DNA of 64,000 bases, from positions 1 to 64,000 of the forward strand of contig NW_024533086.1 in assembly GCF_016097555.1 (NCBI RefSeq), written 5' to 3'. Shown here in pieces: positions 48,401 through 59,964 of this stretch; within the stretch, counting starts at the first letter, position 1; each line of letters opens with the position of its first letter. This DNA is from Gigantopelta aegis (taxonomy: Eukaryota; Mollusca; Gastropoda; Neomphalida; Peltospiridae). The notes below the pieces were generated by a model. It did no database searches and was not told the origin of the DNA. It saw only the letters and a program-made list of their open reading frames with translations. The position numbers were made by a program, and so were the translations under genes.

Positions 48401-51400
48401 CAGCATGTTCTTTCAACAATAGCTCAACAACTTGGGTATGACCATTTACACTAGCTAGCATTAGCCAGTCCATTCATTTCTTCTTCTGAGTATTTATGTT
48501 GCATGTTCTTTAAGTAGTGTTTTCAACAAACTGGGTATGACCATTTAAACTAGCTATCATAAGGGCAGTCCTTCCATCATTTTTTCTGAGTATTAATGTC
48601 AGCATGTTCTTTGAGTAGTAGTTCAACAACCTCGTGATGACCCCGTTTTTGACTAGCTAGCATTAGGGGCAGTCCATCCATCTTTTTTCTGAGTATTAAC
48701 ATCAGCATGTTCTTTGAGTAATAGTTCAACAACCTGATGATGACCCTCTTGACTAGCTATCCATTAGTGCAGTCCATCCATCTTTTTCCTGAGTATTAAT
48801 GTCAGCATCTTCTTTAGCAATAGTTCAACGACCTGAGTATGACTATTACAACTAGCTAGCATTAGAGCTGTCACTCCGTCTTTTCCCTGGTGATTAATGT
48901 TGGCATGTTCTTTAAGTAGCAGTTCAACAACCTGGGTATGACCATTTAAACTAGCTATCAAAGGGCAGTCCATCCATGTTCTTCCTGATTATTAATGTCA
49001 GCATGTTTCTTTAAGTAGTAGTTCAACAACATCAATATTGCCATCTCTGGCAGCTTCATGAAGACTGGACATCAATCCTCTATTAAGGATACTAATATGT
49101 AATCTTTCAGCTTCTATTGAATTTTGAAGAACATATCCGAAGCTAAAGCTATGGTATAATCTTCTATTAAAATAGGTTGATCACCAATATATACTTCATA
49201 AACACCAAACTGATACATGACTCCCTTTGATCTATTGCAATGACTATAAGACTGTCTAACTGAGACTTGGGAACTACAAACTTACAAACACATGACAATC
49301 CTCTTCCTCAATTATAATGTGATTCAGAAAACGAGTCTCTTCAGAAAATGAGTAATTGAGAAATTTGTGTAAATGGACTACATTTTTTCTGTTGCCATTG
49401 TTCATGAAACTTGATGATCATTGTACATGTCCTTGTTGTAGTAACTGGTGGATTGAAGTAATGGTATGTGTTTAATAGCCTGTACAAACAACTGTAGTTG
49501 AGTAGTTTCTTCAAAAACCTAACCATACTAATGTAGTCTTGTAAACGATTTTGAAGTTTACCTCCAATAAACTTATCCACTATTTTCTTTAGTAGGTCTA
49601 TATTTAAGAAATAGTAATGAGGTTGAAGACATTGAAGAGTTGGTCTATATTGTCCACTTTTAATTCAGTGTCCCCAAGATAATGATGAAGAAATTCTATG
49701 ACATCAACAATGAGAACAGTTCCTTCTGTTATTAGTTTCTGTAGACTTGATAGAATTGCTTCATTAAGAATTGTAAAGCTGTCACAGATTTTCAAGAGTT
49801 GTTCAAGTACCTCTTCCTCACTTTTCTTGATCTTCACAACATAAACTGTTGTAACAATTTACAGATATCTTCTCTTCCTTCTTCTCTTACTTTATCTACA
49901 ATACTCTGGTCATAATAAAGACATTTAGATTGAACACCAGCTTTAAGTAGTTGTTCTATAACTTGAAGTGATTTGTGTTTTGTTATAGCATATACTAGTG
50001 GACTGTACCCATCATTGTCTGTTTACTATTGACATTAGCTCCTGCTTGTAAGAGGACTTGTACTGTCTCTGTATGTCCACAAGATAAGGCTATCATAAGA
50101 GGAGTGATGCCATTAGCTAGTGTACAATTGATATTGACATTGGTGTCATAAATATGGCTTTTTGTGGGTATCATGATCTCCTTCAAGCACATAAAACAAA
50201 AAAGTTGGAATTCATTGGTATAAAAAAATCAAGTAGCTTTACAATAAACTGATAATAATTTGAGAGTGTCCATATTGACATGCTGTAGTAAGGGCTGATG
50301 TTACTGCACTTTGTTTTCTGGCTCTCTGTTAGATGTTCAAGTAACATTTCCACTATCTCAATAGAATTTTGACGTGTAGCAACAGTGAGTGCTGTATCAT
50401 CATTCTGGTACTGATAAGTTGATCAGCATTAAATGAAGTAATATTTTGACAATATCAGAGTATTTTTTATGACATGCTATTATGATAGCTGTGTCACCAT
50501 CATTTCTTTGTATATTGGGGTTAGTCCCAGCCTGGAGTAGGTAATTGACTATAGTGTAGGAGTTTGTATCACATGCTAGCATCAATGCAGTGTAGCCATT
50601 GTTATCTTGAATGTTAACATTAGCTCCAGCTGATACTAGTGTTTGTATAACTTGCTCATGTCGTCCTTTACTAGCTAACATAATTGCTGTACTGCCCTTC
50701 TACATTTTGATAATTGATATTATCAATTAGGTCAAGTAAGAACTGAACAGCTTCATCATCACCAGTTTTTGAAGCCTTTTGTAATGCTTGATCAAAAGAA
50801 AATTGAGTTTCTTCTTTCTCTTTCAAGATAGATTGACCATCATAGTCAGTTCAAAGATACCAATGAGTGATCCAAATTCTTTCTTTAGACTAGCAATTTC
50901 CAAGATGTAGTCTAACTTTGATTGAGTACCAGTAGAGTAACACATACTGATCCTTCCTCCACATGTATATGAGTCATTCTGATGAAACATGTGATTAACA
51001 AGTGTTTTAAAGTTCTCCAATGTTTTCTTTCCCCATTGACGATTAAGTTTGATAACCACTTCACAAGAAATTGATGTAACTTCTGGATTTGGTATCAATG
51101 CTTCTTCAACAGCATTCTTGAATTTGTTAAGTGTTGTTGATTGTTTAAATTCTTCAAGATGCTGTCTGTAAGTCTGCATATCCCATAGCATCTTTCTTTT
51201 AATTGAGAAAGTCTTCATTTTCAATGATAACATTTCTAAACACTTCAATATCAAGGTAGCTGTAATGAGGCCAAAGGGTCTCAAACAGATTGTTCATATC
51301 TGTAGTATTGGTTAGCCCTTTTATTCGGAAATATTCTCCGAGATAACTTGCAATGCCATTAAATGTATGTGTTTTCTTTTCGATTAAAGTGTTGAGAGCC

Positions 51401-53632
51401 TGTTTGGTATTTTCAACTAATTTTACAAATTTACAGTACAAACTTTCAAGTTTTCAGCTACAGGATCATCTGGAGTGACTGTTATTTTTTGGAGTTGTCC
51501 ATCTACAGTTAGTAAATCAAAATGTGAAGACTTCTCATCTTGTTTTTTGTGTCTGTTCATTTTTATCACCTTGTTTTAAAAAAGAAAACAGTAAAGAATA
51601 ACAATGATATTATCATTAACATACCTCCAAAGGTATTAGTTATCTTTGTATGATGGGATCCTATATAATGAAAAACACTAATAAAGCAAAGTCCTTACCC
51701 AGCCTAGCTTCAGAGCTTAATAGGGATATTAAACAAAAACCATCAAAACAAAACAAGATGCATGTAGTGACATCAGGTCTATGCATTCAGTAAATAACTT
51801 TGTCTGCATATTTTGTAGGCTCAAATCTATACCTGTTCAGCAAAAAATGACTTAAGTTAATTTTCAAAGGAATGTACCATTATAAGAGAGCACAGTGAAA
51901 TAGTTTTCCCTAGAATCTCTCAGAAGAGTAACTACATCCCAAACAGCTAGCCTCGTATGATTTAATACTTTATTTATGTAAAGTAGTCTATTATTCTATC
52001 TATTAGAATGGTGCTAATAGGTTCTCTGATAATCATCACACTATGAAATTAGTGTATAAGAAAACTCGCTCATAGATTAGAGTATATGATGTTTACATGT
52101 TAATATATGGTATGTATGTTTATAGACATTAATATAGTATATATATTGAACTTTACTTATATAATATAATACATTTTATAGATTTGTATCCATGGAGGAG
52201 TGCACGCATGTTACAGCTTGCTTAGTTACTATCATAATTTCACAAATAACAGGTATGACAAGAATTCTATTGGAATGATACTATACTTTAATTTTTCTAT
52301 TGGTTAAAACAATTTTAATAATGAGAACAATACATATTTGTGGCAATTCATCTCAAAAATAAGGACAACTATCACTCTACATTACTGACCTTGATGTGTA
52401 ATATCTTCTTCATCACATGAAAGATCTAGTGAGATATCACATTGCTTTTTGACTTCTTCCATCCAGTCTTGACATAACTTTTGAGCAGCTAATTTAGTAG
52501 GACCACCTTCACTGGAGAGACATTGTAAGAAAAGTTGACAATGTTCTTGTAACTTTGAAATATTGCTTGCTAATTTCATTCCACTTTCAAATTCACCAAT
52601 TACATTATAAACAGTTGGAGAATCTCTGACTGATTCACTTATCAGTCTTTTAGAATACATTGATGCAGAAAACTCGTGATAAACATCTACTTAACTGGTT
52701 ACTTAAGTCAGAAAAATGGCTTGTCAGTACACTCTTCAACACTTTATGAACTTCATCACTTTCTGAAGAAAATGTCTGGCCTCCATCCTGGCCAATTATT
52801 TCTTCTTTTCTGTCCTTCTGGTAGCCCTTGATAAAGAAAGGAAGCTATAAGGATTGAGCTTAGATGAGTGAACTGTCAATCTAGTTTCACTCATTTTTAA
52901 TGGAGTAAAGTCATATCAGAACTGTATCAAAAGACTAGCTATGTCTTTCAATATATGAAATCAATAGAATATACCTTGTTATGTACTTTACTAAACTATT
53001 ATACTACATTGATAATTATTTTAAGTACTAGTATATAATGAACTATATATAGTAGATACCTTCATCTTTAATATCTAGTTGTCTTCTCAGTGTAGTAGCT
53101 ACATCATCATCACAACTCTCAACAGCTGAAATGAGTTCTTCCCAACAGGGGCAGTACCATTTGTAATCCACCATTGTAAACCTTCTTCTAGAGCAAAGTG
53201 GTAGTCTTGATCACTGCTGGCCATTGTCTTGAGTCTTCTCCTCTCCTCTAGTGACACACCTAGAAGAATAGTGAGTTCGTTCCACTTGTTTTTAACAACA
53301 AACCACTCTTAATAAGAAGTTGTAGAGCATTAATTGATGTTAACTCTATTAAAGTAAATTGAATCATCATTCCATCAGTTATATGTTTTTATGCTTACTG
53401 ACCTGTTTTAGGTCCAGGGTTGAGTTCAATATCACCTGATAAAATGAGGAGAAGTAAAAGAAACAAAACTAGAGAGAATATCAAAGCACCACCACCCTCA
53501 TCTCCTAATATCAATAGTGACTTTATCCATCCAGGGGTATCAGTGTTAGAAGGAGTCTTTTTAGTAGTATATGGTATATGATGACAATACCATAACCCCA
53601 ATACTAGCTCTCCATTGAGAGATATCAATCAT
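45459..53632 (-). CDS. Death/ankyrin-repeat gene 1 with 2A-type N-terminus
   Basis: Multi-exon gene read leftwards: (1) 53,403-53,632, hydrophobic segment plus DIELNPGP; (2) 53,060-53,345, Death-like domain; (3) ~52,382-52,832, helical exon (SSESDEVHKVLKSVLTSHFS ... KLQEHCQLFLQCLSSEGGP); (4) from ~51,575, MNRHKKQDEKSSHFDLLTVD, a helical module (LFETLWPHYSYLDIEVF), ankyrin repeats (50,700-49,995), a second helical module (49,840-49,060), ~28 ankyrin repeats (49,010-46,200) and a C-terminal part to the stop at 45,459 (LSEQLSHTTNS). Likely a cytosolic signalling scaffold: Death domains bind Death domains, ankyrin repeats bind proteins. No NACHT or kinase domain is visible. Frames break every 200-300 bp inside near-perfect repeats, so sequence error is likely. 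Exon borders after exon 2 are approximate. Confidence 0.72.
46200..49010 (-). repeat. About 28 near-identical 99-bp ankyrin repeats
   Basis: Each 33-residue unit is close to DGWTALMIASQNGHTQVVEL then LLKEHADINTQEK. At the DNA level the units are nearly identical (for example CTAGCTATCATAAGGGCAGT, GTCAGCATGTTCTTTGAGTA). Variation concentrates at a few positions (Q/L/C before NGH; HTQ, HHQ or HHE; INTQ, VNTQ or INHQ), the ankyrin surface positions. Breaks between frames at ~46,396, 46,600-46,770, 47,097, 47,370-47,470, 47,690-48,060 and 48,410-48,760 are single-base or few-base. Confidence 0.9.
49060..49990 (-). CDS. Helical module 2 of gene 1
   Basis: Reads EEVLEQLLKICDSFTILNEA, LFNVFNLITIS, KKIVDKFIGGKLQNRLQDYI, a YHYFNPPVTTTRTCTMIIKF segment and HFVSLVVPKSQLDSLIVIAI-type end. 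The same module, nearly identical in DNA, is at 56,090-57,010 in gene 2, and a diverged version (LFETLWPHYSYLDIEVFRNV) is at 51,441-50,823 in gene 1. I do not know a family name; it precedes ankyrin repeats each time. Confidence 0.6.
51600..52380. other. Intron of gene 1
   Basis: Lies between the exon ending near 52,382 and the one starting near 51,575; AT-rich, no coding signal. Confidence 0.5.
53060..53345 (-). CDS. Exon 2 of gene 1: Death-like domain
   Basis: Acceptor TTTAATAG before 53,345, donor GAAG|GTATCT at 53,060. Reads LTSINALQLLIKSG, KNKWNELTILLGVSLEERRR, SSDQDYHFALEEGLQWWITN and, after a one-base shift near 53,145, WEELISAVESCDDDVATTLR. The order W-x-x-L...LG(V/L)S...D...AL...WW...W-x-x-L-x-x-A(V/L) is that of Death domains. 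Another one-base shift lies near 53,305. Confidence 0.7.
53403..53632 (-). CDS. Exon 1 of gene 1: signal/membrane segment plus 2A motif
   Basis: The open frame (to TTG at 53,626-53,628) reads ...GWIKSLLILGDEGGG, then ALIFSLVLFLLLLLILSG and DIELNPGP (codons 53,410-53,433), then KT and donor CAG|GTCAGT. D-x-E-x-N-P-G-P is the strict core of 2A translational-recoding peptides, where the ribosome skips the last G-P bond. There is no in-frame ATG in this exon; ATG at 53,630-53,632 is one frame off, so a base error or an upstream exon is required. The splice phase (ACA G | AG TTA) joins cleanly to the Death exon. Confidence 0.75.
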
Positions 53633-53639
53633 AATGACC

Positions 53640-54105
53640 TACAAACAATCAATATATCAAAAGACAACTTGTTCTACATATTTACTTACCTTTTGTTCCT
53701 GTCTGTACACCACATACAATGTAATATCAACACTTTATTATATACTCAACAGAAAGACTATAGACTAGTAGACAATTGAGTAGCTGTCAAAGACAGAAAG
53801 ATAAGAAGAAACAAAAGTAACTTAAATAACAACATAAAAACAGCTATCAAGATAGAAAGCTAGGAAACAGGAAGTTCTTACATATGTTAGGAATTCAAGT
53901 TAGCTATTAGCACTAGTTAATTATCTTGTCAATTTAATTACCAACTACAAGTTAACATAATTCTGTTACTGTATATCACTACATGTAGTTCAATATATAC
54001 TATTATCATTTCATTATCCTTACAATTGTACAACTTTAAAGACTATTTTGTATCCATAGTATTCAATAGTTATTAATAATTCTCTACATATTTGTCTGTT
54101 TATAA
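53640..54105. other. Upstream region of gene 1, nothing recognised
   Basis: AT-rich spacer between the 2A exon and duplicated block R2; it should hold the gene 1 promoter unless a further 5' exon exists. Confidence 0.4.
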
Positions 54106-54109
54106 TCAT

Positions 54110-54560
54110 TGTTCAAACTGTTTATTAGTAATTACTATCTTTTTTCTTTAACTCTCTCAATGATACTGAACAAAACAAGACCAAATAATAGTCTGAGACA
54201 AGATCAACTAAAGAGCAAAGAAATAGAAATATTCATGGGAATAATATATGAAGGAGGTGTATTAAATATATGAAATATTGGACACTTACATTAAATTACC
54301 TAGTAAATATATGTATCTTGCATCTTTGATCCATCCATCTTGTATCTATGTACTCGATAAACCCCACCCATTCATTTCAGTCCATTTAACATGTGTCCAT
54401 TGGGCTGTTATCCATCCATCCATCTGTCTGTCTGTCCATCTATCAATTAATCTATTCATCCATCCATCCACTCATTCATCTAACCTGTTTGATAGTCTTA
54501 TCTCCATTATCATTACTGTTAATATTCCAATAGATATAACTCCATGTAAAGGATCCTGAC
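54110..54560. repeat. Duplicated block R2, second copy
   Basis: Same as 43,960-44,530, with a (CCAT)n/(CTGT)n microsatellite at ~54,410-54,480. Confidence 0.8.
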
Positions 54561-54699
54561 ATACCTTAATTTACAATAAGCACTAATATATATATATATG
54601 CACAAAAGAAGTATGACCATATCCATCTTTTAAATTTACTCTGAAGACATCTGTAATTTTAGACCAGTAGTATACTAGTTGTAGCACATGTTACACTTT

Positions 54700-57600
54700 T
54701 CTCTAGTTACCCAGTATCTTTTCCCTGGTGATAATGTCAATAAGTAATAGCTTAATGACTTTGTGGTGACCATTTTGACTAGCTAACATTAAGGCAGTTG
54801 CTCATCATTTCTCTCTGAAGATTAATGTTTGCATGCTCTTTGAGTAATAGTTCAACAACCTGGAAATGTCCATTTTTACTAGCTTGCATTAAGGCAGTTG
54901 TTCCATCATTTCGTCTGAAGATTAATGTCTGCATGCTCTTTGACTAATAGTTCAACAACTTGGGTATGACCATTTTGACTAGCTACCAATAAGGCAGTTG
55001 CTCATCATTTGTCTGGAGATTAATGTCTGCATGCTCTTTGAGTAATAGTTCAACAACTTGGGTATGATCATTGTTCACTAGCTGTCATTAAGTAGTTACT
55101 CCATCATTTGTCTGGAGATTAATATCTGCATGCTCCTTTGAGTAATAGTTCAACAACTTGGTATGACTATTTTGACTAGGTACCAATAAAGGCAGTCACT
55201 ACTCCATCATTTGTCTGAAGATTAATATCTGCATGCTCTTTGAGTAATAGTTTCAACAACTTGGGTATGACCATTTTGACTAGCTACCATTAAGGCAGTT
55301 TTGTTCCGTCATTCGTCTGAAGATTAATATTTGCATGCTCTTTGAGTAATAGCTCAACAACTTGGGTATAACCATTTGACTAGCTTTCATTAGGGCAGTC
55401 CATTCATTTTGATTCTGAGCATTAACATCTGCATTATCTTTGAGTAGTAGTTCAACAACCTGAGGATGACCATTAGAACTAGACCACATTATGGCTGTCT
55501 GCATTTCACTTTTTACTTGGATCTTTAACTCCAACCTGCTCTTTGAGACATTTAACAATTTCTACATGACCGTCATAGCTTGCAAACATTAGAGCTAATT
55601 GTATATCTTGACTCTGAACATGAACATCTTTTTCTTTAAACAGTAATTTGACAATTTCAGTATGACCATTAATGCTAGCTAGTACCGTTAGCATTTTTGC
55701 TTCAACGACATCAATGTCTGCATGCTCTTTAAGTAGTAGTTCAGCAACATGAGTATGACTACTTTGACTAGCAACCATTAGAGCAAACATTGTATTTTCA
55801 TCTTGGATATCATCATCAACGTGTTCTCCCAGTAGTTCCATAATCTGGATAAAAACATTTTGAACGGGCTAGCATTATAGCAGTGCGTCCATTTTGATTC
55901 TGAATATTAACATCTGCATGTTCTTTCAATAGGAGTTCAACAACCTGAATATGGCATTTTTACTACCTAGCATTAGAGCTGTCTCTCCATTTTTCATTCC
56001 GAATATTGATATCTTCATGTTCTTTAAGTACTAATTTAAGAACATCAATATAGCCATCTTCATGAATGTTATTACTTTGATTTGAAGACTGACATCAATC
56101 TCTATTAGGAAGGACACTAGCTTGTGATTTTTTCAGCCTCTATAGACCTTTGAAGAGCATATCTGAAGCTAAAAACTATGGTTGTAATCTTCTATTAAGA
56201 TAGGTTGATCACCAATATAACTTCATAAACACCAACCTGATACATGAACTCTCCCTTGATCTGTTGCAATGACTATAAGACTGTCTAACTGAGACTTGGG
56301 AACTACAAACTTATAACACATGATGATCCTTCCTCCTCAATTACAGTGTGATTCAGAAAATGAATTTCTTTAGAAAATAAGTAATTGAGAAATTTGTGTA
56401 AATGGACTACATTTTTCTGTTGCCATTGTTTCGTGACAATTTGATGATCATTGTACATGTCCTTGTTGTATTAACTGGTGATTGAAGTAATGGTATGTGT
56501 TTAATAGCCTGTACAAAACAAACTGTAGTTGAGTAGTTTCTTCAAAAGCCTTAACCATACTAATATGTAGCTAAACCTTCTAAAACGATTTTGAAGTTTA
56601 CCTCCAATAAACTTATCTATTATTTTCCTTAATAGGTCAACATTTAAGAAATAGTAATGACGGTTGAAGAACATTGAAGATCTAGAGTTGGTCTATATTG
56701 TCCACTTTTAATTCAGTGTGCCCCAGATAATGATGAAGAATTCTACAACATCAACAATGAGAACAGTTCCTTCTGTTATTAGTTTCTATAGAATTGATAG
56801 AATTGCTTCATTAAGAATTGTAAGCTGTCACAGATTTTCAAGAGTTGTTCAAGTACCTCTTCCTCACTTTTCTTGATCTTTATAACACTAAACTGTTGTA
56901 ACAATTTACAGATATTTCTTCTCTTCCTTCTTCTCTTACTTTATCAACAATACTCTGGTCATTAATAAAGACATTAGGTTGAGCACCAGCTTTAAGTAGT
57001 TGTTTTATAACTTGAAGTGATTTGTGTCCTGTTATAGCATATACTAGTGGATTATACCATCATTGTCTGTACGTTGACATTAGCTCCACCTTGTAAGAGG
57101 ACTTGTACTGTCTCTGTATCTCCACAAGATGAGGCTATCATAAGAGGAGTGACACCATTGGCTAGTGTACAATTATATTGACATTGATGTCATAAATATA
57201 GCTTTTTGTGGTATCATGATCTCCTTCGGCACATGAAAACAAAAAGTTGGAATTCATCTAGTCTAATGATATCAAGTAGCTTTACTAATAAACTGATAAT
57301 AATTTGAGAGTGGTCCATATTGAGATGCTGTAGTAAGAGCTGATGTTACTGCACTTGTTTTTTCTGGCTCTCTGTTAGATGTTCAAGTAACATTTCCATT
57401 ATCTCAATAGAATTTTGAACGTGTAGCTACAGTGAGTGCTGTATTATCATTTTCTGTTATATAGTTGTAAGTGATCAGCATTAAATTGAAGTAATAACTT
57501 GACAATATCAGAGTTTATTATTATGACATGCTATTATGATAGCTGTATTACCATCATTTCTTTGTATATCAGGATTAGCCCCAGCCTGGAGTAGGTAATT

Positions 57601-58783
57601 GACTATAGTGTAGGAGTTTTGTATCACATGCTAGCATCATTGCAGTGTAGCCATTGTTATCTTGAATGTTAATGTTAGGTCCAGCTGATATTAGTGTTTC
57701 TACAACTTGTTCATATCCTTCTTTACTAGCTAGCATGAGTGCTGTCATACCTTCTTCATTGCAATAGTCTATGTTGCCTCCTAACTCAAGCAGAAATTGC
57801 ATAGCTTCATTATGACCAGCTTTTGTAGCTTCAAGAAGAGCTGACTCAAAACTAAAGTTCATATTCTCATCTCTTCCAGGATAGGTTCACCATAATTGTT
57901 AAGCAAATATACCAATGAGACGCATAAACTGTAGCTTGCCTTGAGCATAAGCTATGAGATAATCAACTTTTGATTCATGGACAAAATTTAATACGAACTG
58001 AGCCTGTCTCTATTTCAATATACTTCAAAATTGAATCCTTTGACTTGTAAGGTAGTAAATGTCCTATTAGTAGATAAAGTCCTCGAAACATTGGCATCAT
58101 TCCATGGATTGTGTAATTCAATATAATTTGAGGCATGCTTGTTAGATCTCCTAGATGTGGGGTGTATATGCGTTTTTAATTGATGTTTGAGTTGTTTCAC
58201 AGTAAATGAGCAACGTAAAGTCTCAAACTCTACTTTAAGTTTAGTGACTAGGTTTTTCATGTCTCTCTCCAAAATATTCATTCTTGAGAAACTTTTCACT
58301 CACATGAACAATTTATTCACAGTCTAAAAGTCAAAATTATGATGTAGTTTCTCGAAAAGTTCATCTAAATCATTACATTTGTTGATGTCACTCAGTTCTT
58401 CAACCCCGTATAATTCATACTTAATAAATATTGTGACATCTTCTAATTGTAGTAGTTGATGTTTGTAGTTTATGATTTAAAAGCGGATCGAACAGCAACT
58501 ATTAAAGTACTGAAGTTTTGATGTAAACTCTGTAAAAGGTTCGAAGTTCCTTCTCCTTCTCTTTTATTTATTACTTCTACTTTTTGTTGATGAATGCTAG
58601 AGGCTATTGAGGTATATTTATAATGAGATACTGAAATTTATAATACCTTGGAAAGTAGTTGATTGTACTGAAGTTTGTTTTGTAAAGAAGTATTAGGTTT
58701 TAGAGATATTTCTGTAGTTAAAGCATGTTCTTGTGATTTTTCTAGAGTAGATTCTAAACCCTGCCTTGATGTAAACACTCCAC
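54700..58783 (-). CDS. Ankyrin-repeat gene 2, paralogue of gene 1
   Basis: Read leftwards: exon 58,650-58,783 (GVFTSRQGLESTLEKSQEHA..., acceptor CCATGTAG, donor AAG|GTATTA), exon from ~58,604 (SSIHQQKVEVINKREGEGTS, NLLQSLHQNFSTLIVAVRSA), helical module 1 (58,440-57,880), ankyrin repeats (57,860-57,000: SALLEATKAGHNEAMQFLLE, MTALMLASKEGYEQVVETLI), module 2 (57,010-56,090) and ~14 diverged ankyrin repeats (56,080-54,720). Modules and intervening repeats are almost identical to gene 1, so the genes are tandem duplicates. No 2A exon, Death domain or clear 3' end was found. Broken by single-base shifts throughout. Confidence 0.68.
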
Positions 58784-58789
58784 CTACAT

Positions 58790-59960
58790 GGAAGTTATTA
58801 TATGAATAATACCCAATGTATGCTACAAGGAACTACTTTGCAGGATTTATGTTTATTGGATTTGTGTATATTTATTGTTATTGTGGGCAGTCAGGTATAG
58901 TCATTTTTATCCCAAGGGTGAGTGCAGAGTAATATAGGGTTCCTATAGCTTAGTTGTAGATTAGCTATTTAATTTATTCTTAAGAGTACTAGTATAGTCA
59001 AAGTTTGCATCTCTTATAGTACCAAATAATCAGTGGGGCTAACAAGGCCAGGACTTGTGCCTGGATAATTACATCATACTAGAATTGATTTTATTAAAAA
59101 TAAATTAATTTTTAATTGTCTGAAATCTAGTGCTTCTTAACATATCTAGAAAAGTTTGCTGTTTCCTCCATTAAACAAGTATTGTCCTTCATAAAAATAC
59201 ACAGTCTATTCTGTAGCCACTATCAAAACTGATTTTTAAAAAAATTAACCAAATCTATACAAGTAAATATTTAGTAGAACATTTTTATGACCACATTTCA
59301 TGCCATGTTTATGCCATACTGACTTAGGCTAGAGTAATGTTTTTATGTGTAGATACAATAGTTTTGATAACATTAGAGTAACGTCAAATTTTATTAAGAA
59401 AATACATGTCATTACATTTGTTGTAGCTGGGACATAACTGTTTTATGTTGCTATGATTTCAGTAAAATATAAATCTGTAATTATCTATTAATTGATTTAA
59501 CCAATACATATTTTTTTATATAGGTTGTATTTATGCTAAGCCAGTGGAGCTTTACTGTTCATCCCAAGCATTAACCACAGCAAAAATTCTCTAAATGATC
59601 AATTCACTGGTCCCAACTCCTTCACCTGTGAAAGGCTCCGTCAGGACTAACAGTTGAGCTGCCATAATTCCAGAAGTAGACTATAATTGAATATCCCACC
59701 TGCTGCGCCAAATGTAATGCAAACCGTGCAACTGTATCAATGGACAATATCACGTTTCTCAGCTTTTATTTAACAGAAAGCATGTATAAATAACAAAAAA
59801 TACAAAAGAATTTAAATCAAGCTGAACAAAAGTAAGGCAACCAGATAACAAACAAGTACAAATTAACTATGATAAGGTCTATTAACACATATACACTAAT
59901 TTTGTAGGAAATAAATAAAGATGAGGTATTAAGTAAATTATGATATAAATAGAAAAACTT
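58790..59960. other. Between ankyrin gene 2 and GT92; nothing recognised
   Basis: Searched for a 2A, Death or signal exon on the minus strand without success. A GCGCC-containing patch near 59,700 may be retroelement debris. Confidence 0.4.
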
Positions 59961-59964
59961 GACT

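Noticed and set aside
54278..54559. 93-codon frame rich in HPS (microsatellite translation)
   Set aside because: Follows the CCAT/CTGT microsatellite; not a protein gene.
59690..59760. TGGCGCAGCAGG (minus strand), similar to an LTR primer-binding region
   Set aside because: No LTR pair or gag/pol sequence seen nearby; could be old retroelement debris, too weak to annotate.
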